Below are positions 60,754 through 64,000 of a stretch of DNA of 64,000 bases, in pieces. Position 1 is the stretch's first letter. Each line of letters opens with the position of its first letter. Source of the DNA: Viola odorata (lineage: Eukaryota; Streptophyta; Magnoliopsida; Malpighiales; Violaceae); contig OY829542.1 of NCBI GenBank assembly GCA_963691705.1, positions 1,743,501-1,807,500 on the forward strand. The letters run 5' to 3'. The notes beneath the pieces were generated by a model. It was not told the DNA's origin, did not search any database, and worked only from the letters and a program-made list of their open reading frames with translations. A program made the position numbers and the translations under genes.

Positions 60754-61534
60754 TTTGTTTGGTTACCCGTAATGAACCACAATAAATGAAAATGGAGACT
60801 CATTTTTTAACATTTTAGTCGTTTAGTTACCAATAATAAAAAACAAGTAATGAGAATGACCAGGAATAAGAATGATCAGGATTGAGAATGGAAGTTCAAA
60901 ACCGTAATTTTAAAATTAGACTCTACCATCGATAATAACAAGGGATGAAACAATAGGTAAAATGTAAAATTATTTTTTATTACAAATACCATTTATGTTC
61001 TTTAAAATTACGTTTTATACCACTGGTTTTTAACTCACTCACGCACCCCTCACTAGGTAAGTCTTAGGCAGCAATGGTTTCATGGTTTTTTCCTCATAAC
61101 CATGAGACAAATATGAGCCAAACCAAACACTTAAGTTATAACGCATAGTTTGGCGGTGTTCCCTAAAACCCATTTTTCAGCATCTTTCACGTTGATGTCA
61201 ACATAAATATTTTTTATTTTTTAAATAATACTTTATTGACATTTTATGGAATGTAATATTTATATTTATGGAATAAATTAAAATATAAATTATCAAATAG
61301 TATAATTAATGAATTTTAATATTGACTCTATTAAAATAAAAGTAAAATAAAAATTTACACATTCTTTACAACTTTTACCAAACAAAAATAATAGTCATTT
61401 TAATTTTAATTCTCATTCTCGGTGGTAGGATACAAAAATACATCAATAGACATACTTCATTATTCTCATTCTTACTCATTCTTTGCTTTCATTCTCATTT
61501 TTATTCTCTATGGTCCATTATGAGTAACCAAACA
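60754..61534. mobile_element. Inverted-repeat element with TGTTTGGTTAC ends
   Basis: Left end TTTGTTTGGTTACCCGTAAT(GAACCA) and right end TGGTCCATTATGAGTAACCA(AACAGA) pair over about 35 bp with a few mismatches. Subterminal GAGAATGA/TCATTCTC words repeat many times on each side. The interior is AT-rich and has no reading frame. Exact target duplication not found. Non-autonomous, about 780 bp, possibly hAT- or Harbinger-related. Confidence 0.6.
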
Positions 61535-61926
61535 GATCGACAACAACACTAATGATGAGCTAGAAAAAAAACCTAACTCGTATCTTAAAAAGGCAAAGAT
61601 TAGGAGGAACATAAGTCATTCTCATATCTTACTAATTAGTTCGATCTCGAAAGATAAGACTTAGAGAACTGTCACTCCTCTCTAAAGATATAAAAGAAAG
61701 ACATTAGCTCGAGTCAATAATAACACCAACATGCCAAACTCTCAACCAAACAAAGCCCCGATGGATATCAATAACAAAACAAGGGAAGGTGAGTGTGGAA
61801 GACTACCATGTTACGCTCCAACAAAATGGACCTGCGTGAAATAACGCATTACATATAATAACTAGAAACAGTGCGCCCCGCATTACAGAGCTTCTTTTAC
61901 GCATACAATTTGTATAATAATATACT

Positions 61927-61989
61927 CAGGGGCGTATACAGTAGAAGGCAGTGGGGTAATTCCCCCACTGAAAATAAATAAATAAATAG

Positions 61990-62044
<55 letters not shown>

Positions 62045-62860
62045 ATAATTTTGCTCCCACATTAAATTAATTTATGTTCATTTTTCAAGTCTGTTAATTT
62101 TAAATATTAAGCCCACATCCATATAGGCTAATAGTCTAAATTATTTAATTTAGTAAAAAACTCAAAATTAAACAAAAAGAGGTAGCATTTCTATTATGTC
62201 TTTCGCCTCCCCTAACATACTAATTTCATTGATAGTAACAACAACTCAGAGCAAGTGGCATGACGGCTCAACTCTTATTCTTTTAATCTCAGTCTATTCA
62301 ACCGTGCAAATTGCAGAGGTACATACTTTTTATTATTATTATTATTTACCACTTTTTATAGTCATCTATCAAATCTTTTTAAATTTTTTGGATGCTTACA
62401 AATTACTATGCCATCTTTTTCTTTTCTTTTCTTTTCTTTTAACATTCTAAAGTATTTAACTTAATAAATAGAATCTCTCATATATATATTATGTGATAAG
62501 CACTCATTAATCTATTGAGTAACTTTTTTTTATAGGTATGGAGAAATACTTGACTAAATTAAAATCATCTCCTACTATTGTTCAAGCATCACAAAATGTT
62601 TCTGAAACTGAGCAACAATTTGTCAATAAGAAATTATTAGAAGTTGGTCTGAATAGTCTCCCTACTAATCTAGGAAAACGGCAAAAAATGTCAGAATATC
62701 ATCCTAATGATCGTAATGAAATTTCTATTCTCTCAATACAAATTTTGTTTATTTCTTTGTGTTTATAATGAGTTAATTTAAACATCAACTAATGACGTTG
62801 GCTGAATGTTAATGGTTTAATTTTTGCCCCCACTGACAAGAATTTCTAGATCCGCCACCG
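61927..62860 (+). mobile_element. Non-autonomous hAT transposon with 8-bp TSD and transposase N-terminus
   Basis: The element starts CAGGGGCGTATACAG and ends CTAGATCCGCCACCG (10 of 15 pair). An exact 8-bp duplication, AATATACT, flanks it at 61919-61926 and 62861-62868. After a T-rich acceptor-like TATAG, an ATG at 62538 opens MEKYLTKLKSSPTIVQASQN and later SLPTNLGKRQKMSEYHPNDR. These are the two N-terminal blocks of TTF-type hAT transposases. The frame ends at 62768 without zinc-finger or catalytic domains, so all of the enzyme beyond about residue 60 has been lost. A 51-bp (TA)n run lies inside. Same superfamily as 19682-20556 but a different insertion with different ends. Confidence 0.85.
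61991..62041. repeat. (TA)n microsatellite inside the hAT element
   Basis: Uninterrupted TA dinucleotide run of about 25 units. Confidence 0.85.
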
Positions 62861-62868
62861 AATATACT

Positions 62869-63480
62869 TTTTTATTTTCTTGAAAATAGACCAATAACTT
62901 ATTTTTTTAAGTAACTAATTTAATAAAAGAAATAGTTTATAAATTAATTACTACTTTTTAGTCACTTCAAATTTAATTATTTATTTTTTAGTGTGGAGGT
63001 TTGGCCTTGAATGGGATAGTGCTTTGCCACTAACAGATTACCATAAGATATGACCATTGGCATATCTATTTACTTAAAGAAAAAATATTATAAAACTAAA
63101 ACTATTATAAAATAATGAATATAATATCAGTTAAAAAATTAAATAAGAAATAGCAAAAAATTATAAAATTCGGACAATGAAATGTAATAAATATGCGAGA
63201 GTCCACTTCACAAAATTTTAAGAAAAAAAATAAAAGAGAAATATTTTTAAAATATTAAAAAATGAATATTTAAAACAAAATTGTAAATAAAAATTTTAAA
63301 TTAGTTTTTTCATTGTCTTCTATCCTACTATATTTGTTACATTGTTTTGTCCAAAATTTATAAAATTTATAAAAATTTGCTATTTTTTACTATTTTAATT
63401 GAATTTTTAAACTATTATATAAATTAAAATTGTAATTTTTAAAAGACTATGGATTTTATATTGCACTATTTTCAACTATA
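62869..63480. other. Gene-free AT-rich DNA
   Basis: Very AT-rich, no gene or element end recognised. Confidence 0.4.
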
Positions 63481-63499
63481 ATACAAAATTTACTAAGAA

Positions 63500-64000
63500 A
63501 AAGTGCATGCATAAGGGTTGGGCCGAACTTAAACCCGCAGTTGCAAAGTGGAGCTAGTAGGTTCAGGACCTTCAGGCAACGAGTTCGCAATGTAGTCGAG
63601 ATGATGTCATCATATAAGAGATGCTCTGATCAGCGTACCGTACGTGTTAAGGTCTAAACCTTGGTGTGCAAGCTTAGCCTTAATATAGACCCTGAGACGC
63701 ACCGAATACGCATGGAGTTGACGGATTGTCCCTTATCGGTTATGTGAAGGGAAGTCTTATGCGGTGTGATAGCTCTCCACCTTTCCCTGGGCAAGATACA
63801 AGAGTATGCTTGTTTAAGTGAGCTTCTCCTATGTGGGTCCGGCATAGGTGTGCGAGCGAGCCTTCCGTGTTATGGAATGGGCGCTGCCATGATGGCTTTG
63901 CTATGATAGCCACTTCTAGTTAAGTATGTGTGAGAACTAGTAGTGCGCTGTTAAGGAAGGGCGGAGGTTATATTGGGTTGTTGGAGATAAGGCTGGTCTA
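63500..64000. other. GC-richer block at right edge, possible retroelement end
   Basis: Composition changes sharply from the AT-rich DNA to its left to roughly half G+C, with no long reading frame on either strand. Stretches such as GGGTCCGGCATAGGTGTGCG and CGAGTTCGCAATGTAGTCG resemble LTR or leader sequence of plant retrotransposons. No terminus, primer-binding site or protein domain can be confirmed before the window ends. Confidence 0.3.

Noticed and set aside
1..64000. Search for a CRISPR array, operon or prokaryotic-style defence cluster
   Set aside because: The window is plant nuclear DNA with intron-split genes. The repeats seen are transposons and microsatellites without regular spacers.

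Overview
The window is nuclear DNA from a flowering plant, most likely a eudicot. It is strongly AT-rich between genes. The genes carry many short GT..AG introns, and every recognisable protein belongs to a land-plant family (filament-like plant protein, APETALA2, DREB/ERF, CBSX, SCE1). I cannot name the species. By joining exons in frame across splice sites I reconstructed seven protein-coding genes, six of them complete.

Layout, left to right. A filament-like plant protein gene (minus strand, exons from 4323 down to 1, C-terminus beyond the window). An OTU deubiquitinase with a SEC-C motif (plus, 7023-11600, 11 exons). A large intergenic stretch with a hAT transposon derivative (19682-20556). 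An APETALA2-type two-AP2-domain transcription factor with a miR172 site (minus, 21842-24610, 10 exons). About 12 kb of AT-rich intergenic DNA with several small inverted-repeat transposons. A plastid CBS-pair protein of the CBSX type (plus, 36763-40780, 8 exons). A single-exon DREB/ERF repressor of the DEAR type (minus, 42923-43489). About 9 kb without a gene, holding a pogo/Emigrant-like MITE, other MITEs and a 5S rRNA-derived fragment. A two-RRM RNA-binding protein (minus, 52875-55267, 10 exons). The SUMO-conjugating enzyme SCE1 (minus, 56086-58281, 5 exons). The last 5.7 kb contains no gene but holds a second hAT derivative (61927-62860) and, at the right edge, a stretch of different composition that may be retroelement DNA.

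The genes do not form one pathway and plants do not group them as operons. What links them is ancestry. From recall, Arabidopsis has OTU7 - TOE3 - DEAR2 adjacent at At5g67170-67190, and RAP2.10 - CBSX1 - AP2 adjacent at At4g36900-36920. This window carries OTU7-AP2-CBSX-DEAR in a single run, which looks like the unsplit ancestral block. I found no new multi-gene system. The more unusual items are the two hAT derivatives with exact 8-bp target duplications, the 5S-derived sequence, the hairpin MITEs lying near gene starts, and possible splice variants in the AP2 and RRM genes.
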